64,000 bases of DNA from Pseudomonas persica. GTDB taxonomy: Bacteria; Pseudomonadota; Gammaproteobacteria; Pseudomonadales; Pseudomonadaceae. The translations under genes and the position numbers were made by a program. A model generated the notes under the pieces. The model searched no databases. It worked only from the letters and a program-made list of their open reading frames with translations, and was not told where the DNA came from. This document shows, piece after piece, positions 16,131-24,922 of the stretch; positions within the stretch are counted from its first letter, which is position 1, and the number at the start of each line of letters is the position of its first letter. Where the stretch lies: NCBI RefSeq assembly GCF_900291015.1, contig NZ_OLKL01000047.1:1-64000 (forward strand), in the 5' to 3' direction.

Positions 16131-16833
16131 GCAGCACCGGCAGGCGGCGGTCGATGACGATGCCTTCGGCGTCCAGGCACGTGCCGTAGGCCAGCACCTC
16201 CACTCCCTCCGCCACCGCCGCGCGCAGGGCCTGGGCATAGACCACATCGATTTCCTCGGCCGGGCGCACGGCGTCGATACCGGTCAGGTTCACGCAATAC
16301 AGCTGCACCGCCCGCACGCCCTGCCTGGCCAGCTTTGCCAGCTCGCGCAGGTGCTTGGCACCGCGCTGGGTCACCGCATCAGGGAAGGCCGCGACCGTGC
16401 TGTCAGGGTAGCCCAGGGTCACGCTCTTGACCTCGACATAGGCCGGGGCACCGTCGAACTCCAGGCGAAAGTCGATGCGGCTGCCTTCCTCGCCGTAGGC
16501 CACTTCACGCCTGAGCGCGGTGAAGCCGGCCAGTTCGGCGATGATACCGGCACGCAGGGCCTCTTCGACCAGGGTATTGGCCCGCCCGGTGTTCACACAG
16601 GCCAGCCGCCCCTGCGGGGTTTCGCTGATTTCCCAGGTGCCCGGCAGCTTGCGCCTGGGGTCGTTGCTGCGGCTGAACCACACCTGCCCGCCTTCACGCA
16701 TGCAGTTGAGCATGGAGCCGGTGTTCGGGCAGTGGATGGTCAGCTGCTCGCCGCTGGACAGTTCGATATCCGCCAGAAAGCGCTTGTAGCGGCGCAGCAG
16801 ACGGCCCTGCTCGAGTGGGGGATGGAACTGCAT
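16120..16833 (-). CDS. sfsA: SfsA, sugar fermentation stimulation protein homologue
   Basis: A 237-residue SfsA-family protein. E. coli SfsA binds DNA and boosts maltose gene expression when overproduced, and the family has a nuclease-like fold; its physiological role is unclear. The conserved blocks HCPNTGSML, NTLVEEAL, RIDFRLEF and AYVEVKSVTLG are present, including the D...E.K pattern of nuclease-like folds. The ATG overlaps the aminotransferase stop by one base, so the two genes are coupled. SfsA-aminotransferase-dksA is a conserved Pseudomonas arrangement. Confidence 0.92.
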   Translation of the reverse strand: MQFHPPLEQGRLLRRYKRFLADIELSSGEQLTIHCPNTGSMLNCMREGGQVWFSRSNDPRRKLPGTWEISETPQGRLACVNTGRANTLVEEALRAGIIAELAGFTALRREVAYGEEGSRIDFRLEFDGAPAYVEVKSVTLGYPDSTVAAFPDAVTQRGAKHLRELAKLARQGVRAVQLYCVNLTGIDAVRPAEEIDVVYAQALRAAVAEGVEVLAYGTCLDAEGIVIDRRLPVLLTP

Positions 16834-18005
16834 CAGCCTTGCCAGCTCCGCAGGCCGCGGGCAATCCGCTGCACCGCCTCTTCAAGGCGCGGCAGGCTCT
16901 GGGTGTAGGCAAAGCGCACATGGTGCCCGGCCAGATGGCGGCCGAAGTCCAGGCCCGGGGTGAAGGCCAGGTGCTCGGTCTCCAGGAAGTGTCGGCAGAA
17001 GGCGAACGCATCACCGCCAAAGGCACTGATGTCGGCATACAGGTAGAACGCCCCCTGCGGCTCGACGGCAATGCGGAAGCCCAGTTCGCGCAAGGCGGGC
17101 AACAGGTAGTCGCGACGGCGGGCGAACTCGGCGCGGCGCTCCTCGAAAATGGTCAGGGTTTCGGGCTGGAAACACGCCAGCGCGGCATGCTGGGCCATGC
17201 TTGGCGCACTGATGTACAGGTTTTGCGCCAGTTTCTCCAGGTCGGCCACCGCACCAGGGGGCGCCACCAGCCAGCCGAGGCGCCAGCCGGTCATGCCGAA
17301 ATACTTGGAAAAACTATTCAGGACGAATGCCGAGTCGTCCACTTCCAGCACGCTGGGTGCGTCCATGCCATAGGTCAGCCCGTGGTAGATCTCGTCCACC
17401 ACCAGGTGGCCATGCCGTTCGCGGGTGGCGCGGGACAAGCTGGCCAACTCGTCACGCCCCAGCACGGTGCCAGTCGGGTTGGCCGGCGAGGCGACCAGGG
17501 CACCGACCGTGTCTTTGTCCCAGTAGCGCTCGACAAGGTCGGCGGTCAGCTGGTAGTTCACCTCCGGGCCCACCGGCACCAGCTGCGCCCCGCCCTCGAC
17601 CAGGCGCAGGAAGTGGCGGTTGCACGGGTAACCCGGGTCGGCCAGCAGCCAGTGCTTGCCCGGGTCGACCAGCAGGCTGCTGGCCAGCAGCAGCGCACCG
17701 GAGCCGCCTGGTGTGATGAGGATGCGCTCAGGGTCGACATTCAGGCCATAACGCTGGCCATAGAAACCGGCAATGGCTTCGCGCAGCGCCGGCAGGCCGC
17801 GTGCGGCGGTATAGCGGGTGTGCCCGGCGGCCAGTGCCGCCTGGCCGGCGGCAACGATGGGCGCGGCCGTGGTGAAGTCCGGCTCGCCGATTTCCAGGTG
17901 GATCACGTCGTGTCCGGCCGCCTGCAACTCGTTGGCCCGGGCCAGCAGCGCCATGACGTGGAAGGGTTCGATGGCGCGGCTGCGCGCACTGTAGGGGTGG
18001 GCCAT
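16833..18005 (-). CDS. PLP-dependent class I aminotransferase
   Basis: A 390-residue fold-type I aminotransferase (aspartate aminotransferase-like). The PLP lysine lies in SFSKYFGMTGWRLGW, and the conserved ASPANPTGTV and DEIYHGLTY segments bind the cofactor ring. The C-terminal arginine that binds the substrate carboxylate is in the HVRFAYT segment. The substrate cannot be read from sequence; related proteins are annotated broadly as aspartate or branched-chain aminotransferases. It is the first gene of a pair with sfsA and is divergent from dksA. Confidence 0.9.
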   Translation of the reverse strand: MAHPYSARSRAIEPFHVMALLARANELQAAGHDVIHLEIGEPDFTTAAPIVAAGQAALAAGHTRYTAARGLPALREAIAGFYGQRYGLNVDPERILITPGGSGALLLASSLLVDPGKHWLLADPGYPCNRHFLRLVEGGAQLVPVGPEVNYQLTADLVERYWDKDTVGALVASPANPTGTVLGRDELASLSRATRERHGHLVVDEIYHGLTYGMDAPSVLEVDDSAFVLNSFSKYFGMTGWRLGWLVAPPGAVADLEKLAQNLYISAPSMAQHAALACFQPETLTIFEERRAEFARRRDYLLPALRELGFRIAVEPQGAFYLYADISAFGGDAFAFCRHFLETEHLAFTPGLDFGRHLAGHHVRFAYTQSLPRLEEAVQRIARGLRSWQG

Positions 18006-18215
18006 GACCTTCTCTCAATTGGGTCTAAACTAGAGATTCTACCTCTGCACGCCACCGAACGCGCGGCTCGCGCCGCTGTCAATTGCCAGGATAGGGCGGG
18101 GTAGCGCACCCCCGATCTATCTGGTAAGTTCGGCGGCTCGCAGTCGCAGGGCCGGCGGGTGCCGGAGATGGAGCAGCCTGCGCATTGGATCAGATGAGTG
18201 AGAGGCGGTCTATTC

Positions 18216-18659
18216 ATGTCCACCGTAGAAAAGCAAAAAGCCCAGACCATGTACGGTGTCGAGCCCTACGTAGAAACCAAGGGTGAAGAGTACATGGGCG
18301 AGCCCATGAAAAAGCACTTCACCAAGCTTCTCGGCGCCTGGAAGCAAGAGCTGATGAACAGTGTCGACCGCACTGTGGACCACATGAAGGACGAGGCAGC
18401 CAACTTCCCCGACCCGGCCGACCGCGCCAGCCAGGAAGAAGAATTCGCCCTGGAGCTGCGCAACCGCGATCGCGAGCGCAAGCTGATCAAGAAAATCGAC
18501 AAGACCCTCGACAAGATCAAGGCCGACGAATACGGCTGGTGCGAGTCGTGCGGCATCGAGATCGGCCTGCGTCGCCTGGAAGCGCGCCCTACCGCCGACC
18601 TGTGCTTCGACTGCAAGGAAATCGCCGAGAAAAAGGAAAAAACGGTCGGCAAAGGCTGA
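18216..18659 (+). CDS. dksA: DksA, RNA polymerase-binding transcription factor
   Basis: DksA binds in the RNA polymerase secondary channel and works with ppGpp to repress stable-RNA promoters and activate amino acid biosynthesis promoters. The 147-residue protein has the coiled-coil with the acidic DPADRA tip and the four-cysteine zinc finger (Cys 109, 112, 130 and 133, in CESCG and CFDCK), so it is the canonical zinc-binding paralogue rather than the Cys-poor DksA2. ATG at 18216 with GAGAGG upstream; a start six codons earlier is weaker. A terminator separates it from gluQ. Confidence 0.97.
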   Translation: MSTVEKQKAQTMYGVEPYVETKGEEYMGEPMKKHFTKLLGAWKQELMNSVDRTVDHMKDEAANFPDPADRASQEEEFALELRNRDRERKLIKKIDKTLDKIKADEYGWCESCGIEIGLRRLEARPTADLCFDCKEIAEKKEKTVGKG

Positions 18660-18676
18660 TCTTTCTTTCCACCTGA

Positions 18677-18706
18677 ACGGGGCGCATCATGCGCCCCGTT
18701 TCATTT
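18677..18706 (+). terminator. Intrinsic terminator between dksA and gluQ
   Basis: ACGGGGCGC-ATCAT-GCGCCCCGT hairpin followed by TTTCATTT, 17 bases after the dksA stop. It probably reduces readthrough into gluQ, as in other gamma-proteobacteria with this gene pair. Confidence 0.85.
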
Positions 18707-18723
18707 ATATGCCCAGCCTGACC

Positions 18724-19611
18724 ATGACCGACTCCAGCTACATCGGGCGTTTCGCCCCCACCCCCAGCGGCTTCCTGCACTTCGGCTCGCTGGTCGCCGC
18801 CCTCGCCTCCTGGCTCGATGCCCGCGCCGTCAACGGCCGCTGGCTGCTGCGCATGGAAGACACCGACCCGCCTCGGGAAATGCCCGGCGCCCGCGATGCG
18901 ATCCTGCAGACTCTGGAGCGCTACGGCCTGGAGTGGGATGGCGAGGTGGTGTTCCAGAGCCAGCGGCACGATGCCTATGCCACGGTGGTCGACCGCCTGT
19001 TCAACATGGGCCTGGCCTACGCCTGCACCTGCTCGCGCAAGCAGCTGGAGGGTTACCACGGCATTTACCCGGGCCTGTGCCGCAATGCCGGGCATGCCCG
19101 CGAAGGCGCAGCGATCCGCTTGCGCGTGCCGGAGCTGATCTACCGCTTTACCGACCGGGTGCAGGGCGAGGTCCAGCAACACCTGGGCCGCGAGGTGGGT
19201 GACTTCGTCATCCAGCGCCGCGACGGGCTATATGCCTACCAGCTGGCGGTGGTACTGGACGATGCCTGGCAAGGTGTTACCGACATCGTGCGTGGCGCCG
19301 ACCTGCTCGACAACACCCCGCGCCAGCTGTACCTGCAAGAGTTGCTGGGCTTTTCGCAGCCGCGGTACCTGCATATACCGCTGATCGTGCAACCGGACGG
19401 GCACAAGCTGGGCAAGTCGTACCGCTCGCCACCGCTGCAGGCAGACCAGGCGACACCGCTGTTGCTGCGGGCCTTGCGGGCGCTGGGGCAAGAAGCAGAC
19501 CCCGAGTTGTTGCTGGCAACGCCGGCTGAGGTATTGGCGGTAGCTCGCAAGCAGTGGAAGCCCGAGGCGATTGCGCGCAGAACCACAGTGCCAGAGGCTG
19601 ATTTGCGCTGA
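18724..19611 (+). CDS. gluQ: Glutamyl-Q tRNA(Asp) synthetase
   Basis: GluQ-RS (YadB) attaches glutamate to queuosine at the wobble position of tRNA(Asp). The 295-residue protein resembles the catalytic core of glutamyl-tRNA synthetase without the anticodon-binding domain: a HIGH-like PSGFLHFG near the N-terminus, the zinc motif CTCSRKQLEGYHG...C, and the KMSKS-like KLGKSYRSP. The ATG at 18724 begins right before the conserved SSYIGRFAPTPSG; an ATG five codons earlier is the alternative. It follows dksA, and the terminator between them is expected to limit its expression. Confidence 0.95.
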   Translation: MTDSSYIGRFAPTPSGFLHFGSLVAALASWLDARAVNGRWLLRMEDTDPPREMPGARDAILQTLERYGLEWDGEVVFQSQRHDAYATVVDRLFNMGLAYACTCSRKQLEGYHGIYPGLCRNAGHAREGAAIRLRVPELIYRFTDRVQGEVQQHLGREVGDFVIQRRDGLYAYQLAVVLDDAWQGVTDIVRGADLLDNTPRQLYLQELLGFSQPRYLHIPLIVQPDGHKLGKSYRSPPLQADQATPLLLRALRALGQEADPELLLATPAEVLAVARKQWKPEAIARRTTVPEADLR

Positions 19612-19613
19612 GG

Positions 19614-19726
19614 CAGGCCCGGCCCTTTCGCGGGTAACCCCGCTCCCACAGCGTCCTCAGCAAACCTGAGGAAAGCGTATTACCTGTGGGAGCGGGTTCA
19701 CCCGCGAAGAGGCCGGCACAGGCAAC
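19614..19726. repeat. REP inverted pair between gluQ and cbrX
   Basis: Two REP units in opposite orientation, one CGCGGGTAACCCCGCTCCCACAG-like unit near 19626 and one CTGTGGGAGCGGGTTCACCC-like unit near 19684, separated by a short CCTCAGCAAACCTGAGG hairpin. Confidence 0.85.
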
Positions 19727-19856
19727 CCACCCCTCAAAAACAAAAGCCCAATAAATTCAAACCCTTGGCGAACCCTATGGATTCCCGCTAGCATCCGCCC
19801 AGCCATTTGCGCCAATAATAAGTCCAAGCCCGCAGCGCCCAACCATCGAGGCCAGC

Positions 19857-20033
19857 ATGTACATCTATCGTTTGGTCCTGCTTCTGGTCGTGGGGATCTA
19901 CCTGTTCTCCCCGGCCATCATGGACTGGTGGATCGAACCGACCGGAGCCTGGTACCGCCCTTACCTGCTCTGGCTGATCCTGATCGTCGTCACCTTCATC
20001 CTGCAGAGCCAACGAGATGCCGATGAGCTTTAG
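19857..20033 (+). CDS. cbrX: CbrX, small membrane protein overlapping cbrA
   Basis: A 58-codon reading frame for a very hydrophobic protein with two probable membrane helices (residues 4-21 and 37-50) joined by a Trp/Pro-rich loop (MDWWIEPTGAWYRP). Its stop lies 11 bases inside cbrA, so cbrA translation is probably coupled to it. The position and character match cbrX, described in P. putida as the small gene co-transcribed and overlapping with cbrA; the name is from memory. A possible sigma-70 promoter (TTGGCG at 19765, TAGCAT at 19789, 18-base spacer) lies about 65 bases upstream. Confidence 0.85.
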   Translation: MYIYRLVLLLVVGIYLFSPAIMDWWIEPTGAWYRPYLLWLILIVVTFILQSQRDADEL

Positions 20034-22992
20034 CCTGACCCAGATGATCCTGATCAGCGCCGCGTACCTCATGGTGCTGTTCGGCGTGGCCTGGATCAGC
20101 GAGCGGGGGCTGATCCCGCGTTCGATCATTCGCCACCCGCTGACCTACACCCTGTCGCTGGGCGTGTACGCCAGTGCCTGGGCCTTCTATGGCTCGGTGG
20201 GCCTGGCCTACCAGTACGGCTACGGCTTCCTTGCCTGTTACCTGGGGGTGTCCGGCGCGTTCCTGCTAGCGCCGGTGCTGCTCTACCCGATCCTCAAGAT
20301 CACCCGCACCTACCAGTTGTCCTCGCTGGCCGACCTGCTGGCGTTCCGCTTCCGCAGCACCTGGGCCGGGGCACTGACCACCATCATCATGCTGATCGGC
20401 GTGCTGCCCTTGCTGGCCCTGCAGATCCAGGCGGTGGCCGACTCGATCAGCATCCTCACCGGTGAGCCGGTCAAGGCCCGGGTGGCCTTCGCCTTCTGTA
20501 CGCTGATCATCCTGTTCACCATCTTCTTCGGTTCGCGGCACATCGCCACACGCGAAAAGCATGAAGGGCTGGTGTTCGCCATCGCCTTCGAGTCGGTGAT
20601 CAAGCTGCTGGCCCTGGGCGGTATCGGCCTGTACGCCTTGTACGGTGTGTTCGGCGGCCCCCACGAACTGGAAGTGTGGCTGTTGCAGAACCAGACCGCC
20701 CTGGCGGCGCTGCACACCCCATTGCAGGAAGGCCCCTGGCGCACTCTGCTGCTGGTGTTCTTCGCCTCGGCCATCGTCATGCCGCACATGTACCACATGG
20801 CCTTCACCGAAAACCTCGACCCGCGCTCGCTGGTCAGCGCCAGCTGGGGCCTGCCGCTGTTCCTGCTGCTGATGAGCCTGGCCGTGCCGCTGGTGCTGTG
20901 GGCCGGTCTGCGCCTGGGTGCCACCACCAACCCCGAGTACTTCACCCTGGGCCTGGGGCTTGCCGCCAACAACCAGGCACTGGCGCTGCTGGCCTACATC
21001 GGCGGCTTGTCGGCGGCCAGCGGCCTGATCATCGTCACCACCCTGGCCCTGTCGGGCATGGCCCTCAATCACCTGGTGCTGCCGCTGTACCAGCCGCCGG
21101 CCGAAGGCAACATCTACCGCTGGCTGAAATGGACCCGCCGCGCGCTGATCGTCGCCATCATCACCGCCGGCTTCATGTTCTACCTGACCCAGAACAACCA
21201 CCAGAGTCTGGCCAACCTGGGCATCGTCGCCTTCGTCGCCACCCTGCAATTCCTGCCGGGCGTGCTGTCGGTACTGTACTGGCCGACTGCCAACCGCCGC
21301 GGCTTCATCGCCGGCCTGCTGGCCGGCACCCTGGTGTGGATGGTGACCATGCTGCTGCCACTGCTGGGCAACCTGCAGGGCTTCTATATCCCGCTGCTGG
21401 ACATGATCTACGTGCTGGACGACACCAGCTGGCACATGGCGGCCATCGCCTCGCTGGCGGCCAACGTGCTGTTGTTCACCCTGATTTCGCTGTTCACCAA
21501 CGCCAGCACCGAAGAGGTCAGCGCAGCCGAAGCCTGCGCGGTGGACAACGTGCGCCGCCCGCAACGCCGCGAGCTGCACGCCGCCTCACCACAGGAGTTC
21601 GCCACCCAGCTGGCCAAGCCGCTGGGCGCCAAGGCCGCGCAGAAGGAAGTGGAACAGGCCCTGCGCGATCTCTACCTGCCGTTCGACGAGCGCCGCCCCT
21701 ATGCCTTGCGCCGCCTGCGCGACCGCATCGAGGCCAACCTGTCCGGCCTGATGGGGCCGAGCGTGGCCCAGGACATGGTCGAGACCTTCCTGCCGTACAA
21801 GTCCGGTAACGAAAACTACGTGACCGAGGACATCCACTTCATCGAAAGCCGCCTGGAAGACTACCATTCGCGCCTGACCGGCCTGGCCGCCGAGCTCGAC
21901 GCCCTGCGCCGCTACCACCGCCAGACCCTGCAGGAACTGCCCATGGGCGTCTGCTCGCTGGCCAAGGACCAGGAAATCCTGATGTGGAACAAGGCCATGG
22001 AAGAGCTCACCGGCATCGCCGCCAAGCACGTGGTCGGCTCGCGCCTGGTCACCATCGACGACCCCTGGCGCGGCCTGTTGCAAGGTTTCATCAACGTACC
22101 CGACGAGCACCTGCACAAGCAGCGCCTGGCGCTGGACGGCCAGCCGCGCTGGCTGAACCTGCACAAGGCGGCCATCGACGAGCCGCTGGCCCCGGGTAAC
22201 AGCGGCCTGGTGCTGCTGGTGGAGGACCTTACCGAAACCCAGGCGCTGGAAGACAAGCTGGTGCACTCCGAACGCCTGGCCAGCATCGGCCGCCTGGCCG
22301 CCGGCGTGGCCCACGAGATCGGCAACCCGATCACCGGCATCGCTTGCCTGGCGCAGAACTTGCGCGAAGAGCGTGAGGGCGATGGCGAAATCATCGAGCT
22401 GTCCAGCCAGATTCTCGAACAGACCAAGCGGGTTTCGCGCATCGTCCAGTCGTTGATGAGCTTCGCCCATGCCGGCGGTAGCCACCAGAACAGTGAAGAG
22501 CCGGTATGCCTGGCCGAAGTGGCGCAGGACGCCATCGGTCTGCTGGCGTTGAACCGGCGCAATTTCGAAGTACAGTTCTTCAACCTCTGCGACCCGGAAC
22601 ACTGGGCCGAAGGGGACCCGCAGCGCCTGGCCCAGGTGCTGATCAACCTGCTCTCCAACGCCCGCGACGCCTCGCCGCCCGGCAGCGCCGTGCGCGTGCG
22701 CAGCGAAGTCAGCGAACACACCGTCGACCTGATCGTCGAGGATGAGGGCAGCGGGATCCCGAAGAACATCATGGACCGCCTGTTCGAACCCTTCTTCACC
22801 ACCAAGGACCCGGGCGAAGGAACCGGACTGGGGCTCGCTCTGGTCTATTCCATCGTGGAAGAGCATTATGGGCAAATCACCATCGACAGCCCGGCCGATA
22901 TCGAACGGCAACGTGGCACCCGGATCCGCGTGACCCTGCCCCGGCATGTCGTAGCGACGTCCCCTGAAATTCGAGACCGTCGAGAGAATTGA
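20023..22992 (+). CDS. cbrA: CbrA, transporter-like sensor histidine kinase
   Basis: CbrA with CbrB controls carbon/nitrogen balance and activates crcZ. The product (989 residues from the ATG at 20023) has an N-terminal SLC5-type domain of about 13 membrane helices (to roughly residue 500), a STAC-like linker, a PAS domain (around 636-740), and the kinase core: the phospho-acceptor in VAHEIGNP (near residue 764), N box NLLSNARD (near 875), DEGSGIP and GEGTGLGL. SLC5-domain kinases can transport the ligand they may sense, here probably histidine by comparison with published CbrA work. An ATG two codons upstream is also possible. The gene begins inside cbrX and is four bases from cbrB. Confidence 0.96.
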   Translation: MSFSLTQMILISAAYLMVLFGVAWISERGLIPRSIIRHPLTYTLSLGVYASAWAFYGSVGLAYQYGYGFLACYLGVSGAFLLAPVLLYPILKITRTYQLSSLADLLAFRFRSTWAGALTTIIMLIGVLPLLALQIQAVADSISILTGEPVKARVAFAFCTLIILFTIFFGSRHIATREKHEGLVFAIAFESVIKLLALGGIGLYALYGVFGGPHELEVWLLQNQTALAALHTPLQEGPWRTLLLVFFASAIVMPHMYHMAFTENLDPRSLVSASWGLPLFLLLMSLAVPLVLWAGLRLGATTNPEYFTLGLGLAANNQALALLAYIGGLSAASGLIIVTTLALSGMALNHLVLPLYQPPAEGNIYRWLKWTRRALIVAIITAGFMFYLTQNNHQSLANLGIVAFVATLQFLPGVLSVLYWPTANRRGFIAGLLAGTLVWMVTMLLPLLGNLQGFYIPLLDMIYVLDDTSWHMAAIASLAANVLLFTLISLFTNASTEEVSAAEACAVDNVRRPQRRELHAASPQEFATQLAKPLGAKAAQKEVEQALRDLYLPFDERRPYALRRLRDRIEANLSGLMGPSVAQDMVETFLPYKSGNENYVTEDIHFIESRLEDYHSRLTGLAAELDALRRYHRQTLQELPMGVCSLAKDQEILMWNKAMEELTGIAAKHVVGSRLVTIDDPWRGLLQGFINVPDEHLHKQRLALDGQPRWLNLHKAAIDEPLAPGNSGLVLLVEDLTETQALEDKLVHSERLASIGRLAAGVAHEIGNPITGIACLAQNLREEREGDGEIIELSSQILEQTKRVSRIVQSLMSFAHAGGSHQNSEEPVCLAEVAQDAIGLLALNRRNFEVQFFNLCDPEHWAEGDPQRLAQVLINLLSNARDASPPGSAVRVRSEVSEHTVDLIVEDEGSGIPKNIMDRLFEPFFTTKDPGEGTGLGLALVYSIVEEHYGQITIDSPADIERQRGTRIRVTLPRHVVATSPEIRDRREN

Positions 22993-22996
22993 ATCA

Positions 22997-24439
22997 ATGC
23001 CGCACATTCTGATCGTCGAAGACGAAACCATCATCCGCTCGGCCTTGCGCCGCCTGCTCGAGCGGAACCAGTACCAGGTCAGCGAAGCCGGCTCGGTGCA
23101 GGAAGCCCAGGAACGCTTCAGCATTGCCACCTTCGACCTGATCGTCAGCGACCTGCGCTTGCCAGGCGCGCCCGGCACCGAACTGATCAAGCTCGGCCAG
23201 GGCACCCCGGTGCTGATCATGACCAGCTACGCCAGCCTGCGCTCGGCGGTAGACTCGATGAAAATGGGCGCGGTGGACTACATTGCCAAGCCCTTCGACC
23301 ACGACGAGATGCTGCAAGCCGTGGCGCGCATCCTGCGCGACCGGCAGAACGCTCCAACTGCCGCACCGACGGCCGAGCCACGCGCCACCAATGGCAAAGC
23401 CGCCCCGGCCGACAAAGGCAGCGCAGCAGCCGCCAATGGCGAAATCGGCATCATTGGCTCGTGCCCGCCGATGCAGGACATGTACAGCAAAATCCGCAAG
23501 GTCGCGCCCACCGACTCCAATGTGCTGATCCAGGGCGAGTCGGGCACCGGTAAAGAGTTGGTCGCACGCGCCCTGCACAACCTGTCGCGCCGCGCCAAGG
23601 CACCGATGATTTCGGTGAACTGCGCGGCGATCCCCGAGACACTGATCGAGTCCGAGCTGTTCGGCCACGAAAAAGGCGCATTCACCGGCGCCAGCGCCGG
23701 GCGCGCCGGCCTGGTGGAAGCTGCCGATGGCGGTACCTTGTTCCTCGACGAAATCGGCGAACTGCCGCTGGAAGCCCAGGCCCGCCTGCTGCGCGTGCTA
23801 CAGGAAGGCGAGATTCGCCGGGTGGGTTCGGTACAGTCGCAAAAGGTCGATGTACGCCTGATCGCCGCGACCCACCGCGACCTGAAGAACCTGGCCAAGG
23901 CCGGCCAGTTCCGTGAAGACCTGTATTACCGCCTGCACGTGATCGCCTTGAAACTGCCTGCCCTGCGCGAGCGCGGCAGCGACGTCAACGAGATCGCCAG
24001 CGCCTTCCTCGCCCGCCAGAGTGCGCGCATCGGTCGCGACGACCTGCACTTCTCGGCCGAAGCCGAGCAGGCCATTCGCCACTACAGCTGGCCGGGTAAC
24101 GTGCGAGAGCTGGAAAACGCCGTGGAGCGTGCGGTGATCCTCAGCGAGAGCGCAGAAATTTCCGCCGACCTGCTGGGCATCGACATCGAGCTGGGCGACC
24201 TGGAGGAGGACGAAATCCTCGACAGCGCCCTGGCCGTGGCCAGTGCGACCAATGCCAGCCATGAGCCGACCGAGGACCTGTCGCTGGAGGACTACTTCCA
24301 GCACTTCGTGCTCGAGCATCAGGACCACATGACCGAAACCGAACTGGCCCGCAAGCTCGGGGTCAGCCGCAAGTGCCTGTGGGAACGCCGCCAGCGCCTG
24401 GGCATCCCACGGCGCAAGAGCAACGCTACCAGCGAATAA
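22997..24439 (+). CDS. cbrB: CbrB, NtrC-family sigma-54 response regulator
   Basis: A 480-residue response regulator that, once phosphorylated by CbrA, activates sigma-54 promoters, notably crcZ. The receiver domain carries the acceptor aspartate in FDLIVSDLRLPG (near residue 52). The AAA+ domain has GESGTGKE (near 180), the sigma-54-contacting GAFTGA (near 227) and the RLIAATHRDL second region of homology. A Fis-type HTH ends the protein (ETELARKLGVSRKCLWERR). It starts four bases after cbrA and is followed by a long inverted-repeat element and then its own target crcZ. Confidence 0.97.
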   Translation: MPHILIVEDETIIRSALRRLLERNQYQVSEAGSVQEAQERFSIATFDLIVSDLRLPGAPGTELIKLGQGTPVLIMTSYASLRSAVDSMKMGAVDYIAKPFDHDEMLQAVARILRDRQNAPTAAPTAEPRATNGKAAPADKGSAAAANGEIGIIGSCPPMQDMYSKIRKVAPTDSNVLIQGESGTGKELVARALHNLSRRAKAPMISVNCAAIPETLIESELFGHEKGAFTGASAGRAGLVEAADGGTLFLDEIGELPLEAQARLLRVLQEGEIRRVGSVQSQKVDVRLIAATHRDLKNLAKAGQFREDLYYRLHVIALKLPALRERGSDVNEIASAFLARQSARIGRDDLHFSAEAEQAIRHYSWPGNVRELENAVERAVILSESAEISADLLGIDIELGDLEEDEILDSALAVASATNASHEPTEDLSLEDYFQHFVLEHQDHMTETELARKLGVSRKCLWERRQRLGIPRRKSNATSE

Positions 24440-24474
24440 CCCCGACCTGATCAGCGTAAGCCGCAGCACATGTG

Positions 24475-24717
24475 GCGCCTGTGAAATCGAGCGCCGCCCG
24501 CGCGGCGCATCGCGAGCTGCGCTCGCTCCTACGTTTGTTTGGGGCCAATTATTCCTGGGGGATTTGCGCGCGAACGCTTTGGCGCATGACGGGAAATCGC
24601 GTCGAACGAACAAGGCGGTCGCGCGCGCCTGTGACAGGCGTGACTGGCCCGAAACAAACGTAGGAGCGAGCGCAGCTCGCGATGCGCCGCGCGGGCGGCG
24701 CTCGATCGCATAGGCGC
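24475..24717. repeat. 243-bp element with 66-bp terminal inverted repeats
   Basis: The arms 24475-24540 and 24652-24717 are inverted copies; the inner 54 bases of each are identical, and the outer 20 match at 17 positions. They enclose 111 bases with no supported gene. The arms contain G+C-rich palindromes (GCCGCCCGCGCGGC). The right outer end recurs at 372-391. It looks like a REP/BIME-class or MITE-like element; I see no target-site duplication. Transcribed, it would form a very large hairpin between cbrB and crcZ and could isolate the two transcripts. Confidence 0.85.
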
Positions 24718-24772
24718 TAAACAGGCGTGGCGAGCACACCTGGCCAGAAAACACCCAAGCCCCCGCAAAAAT

Positions 24773-24820
24773 CTGTTACCCAAGCTTTCCGCCGTAACAG
24801 TCCCCGAGGCATACGGTAAC
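24773..24820 (+). promoter_or_regulatory. Candidate CbrB binding region upstream of crcZ
   Basis: A dyad of CTGTTAC (24773-24779) and GTAACAG (24794-24800), separated by 14 bases, with a further CGGTAAC at 24814-24820. It lies 77-124 bases upstream of the -24 element, the usual distance for an NtrC-type enhancer site. Assignment to CbrB is inferred from position and from crcZ being its known target. Confidence 0.6.
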
Positions 24821-24896
24821 GAAATTTCGATATTTTCAGCCCTCGAAATTTCTCGAAACCGCCCCAAGCCCTTGATTTTACTGGATTTCGAAAAGT

Positions 24897-24912
24897 TGGC
24901 ACGGCACCTGCT
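24897..24912 (+). promoter_or_regulatory. Sigma-54 promoter of crcZ
   Basis: TGGCAC-N5-CTGCT matches the sigma-54 consensus TGGCAC-N5-TTGCA/T at both the GG (-24) and GC (-12) positions. Transcription should start about 11 bases past the -12 GC, near 24922-24923. Confidence 0.9.
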
Positions 24913-24922
24913 ATATGTCTGG

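Noticed and set aside
24472..24663. Short frames in the inverted-repeat element encoding similar N-termini from both arms
   Set aside because: The similarity follows from the inverted repeat itself; neither frame has a Shine-Dalgarno or a domain.
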